Shown here: positions 63,915 through 64,000 of the stretch, in pieces
How the letters are laid out: every line of letters begins with the position of its first letter
How positions within the stretch are numbered: the first letter of the stretch is position 1
Position numbers and translations under genes: made by a program
Notes under the pieces: model-generated
The model's input: the letters and a program-made list of their open reading frames with translations, nothing else
What the model was told of the DNA's origin: nothing
Databases searched by the model: none
Origin: Lyngbya sp. PCC 8106
GTDB taxonomy: Bacteria > Cyanobacteriota > Cyanobacteriia > Cyanobacteriales > Microcoleaceae
Assembly: GCF_000169095.1 (NCBI RefSeq)
Contig: NZ_AAVU01000001.1
Location: 242,112 to 306,111 of the forward strand
Direction of reading: 5' to 3'
Length of the DNA stretch: 64,000 bases

Positions 63915-64000
63915 TGATAAAATTTTGCCATGGTGAATTTTTATGATTTACTAAAGTCTGGAAATCTTATGGACTCATTACCCCGTTACACTGGATAGCG

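Noticed and set aside
1..64000. tRNA or rRNA genes
   Set aside because: No TpsiC-arm-like GGTTCGAATCC with a matching acceptor stem was noticed in the intergenic regions, and no rRNA sequence was recognised. This was by eye and not exhaustive.

Overview
The window is cyanobacterial chromosome. Evidence for this is a GUN4-domain protein, PxcA (CemA-type proton extrusion protein), glutamyl-tRNA reductase next to a GlpX-type fructose-1,6/sedoheptulose-1,7-bisphosphatase, scattered HIP1-type GCGATCGC octamers, heptamer-type STRR repeats, and a TamB-like protein. Two large RTX surface proteins and several mobile elements suggest a filamentous, probably gliding, Oscillatoriales-type genome (Planktothrix/Lyngbya/Oscillatoria-like); the genus is inference.

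Layout. 1-7,230: a conserved hypothetical gene, a GUN4 protein, a TnpB-only IS605-family element whose right end abuts the 3' tip of topA, topA itself, and a 37-residue membrane peptide. 7,258-9,930: znuA-znuC-znuB zinc import operon behind a Zur/Fur-type palindrome. 10,018-16,740: a beta-lactamase-fold serine hydrolase, a possible structured RNA, a membrane protein, and a 1,361-residue hybrid histidine kinase/response regulator/class III nucleotide cyclase. 17,071-22,292: a metallophosphoesterase, then a tight Mrp-type cation/proton antiporter gene cluster (C, D, E, F, G and a DUF4040 protein). 22,464-25,649: hemA, glpX and thioredoxin. 25,800-27,660: a complete IS605-type element with divergent tnpA and tnpB. 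27,740-37,750: a coiled-coil protein and two paralogous RTX proteins with low-complexity Thr-Pro linkers. 38,446-45,961: a helicase-like ATPase, pxcA, a DUF2237 gene and a PAS/GAF sensor kinase. 46,007-49,467: an orphan Cas6 with an HTH tail and a type II restriction-modification pair. 49,526-59,204: cutA, a pentapeptide-repeat protein, a 2,096-residue TamB-like protein and purF. 59,458-61,446: a scrambled island with an IS630-type HTH fragment, a nonsense-mutated RAYT transposase flanked by its REP palindromes, and an ABC ATPase decapitated at a REP. 61,642-63,914: a two-gene operon of long-helical proteins, one with a signal peptide, whose architecture resembles binary alpha-pore-forming toxins.

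How the parts fit. Most of the window is housekeeping (topoisomerase, tetrapyrrole entry, Calvin cycle, purine synthesis, envelope transport) mixed with signalling and ion homeostasis (Zn uptake, Mrp-type antiporter, PxcA, CutA). Accessory material concentrates at the two IS605 elements, the RTX pair, the Cas6/RM block and the right-hand 4.5 kb. The right-hand operon and the Cas6-HTH protein are the best candidates for something not well described. No tRNA, rRNA or CRISPR array was recognised.
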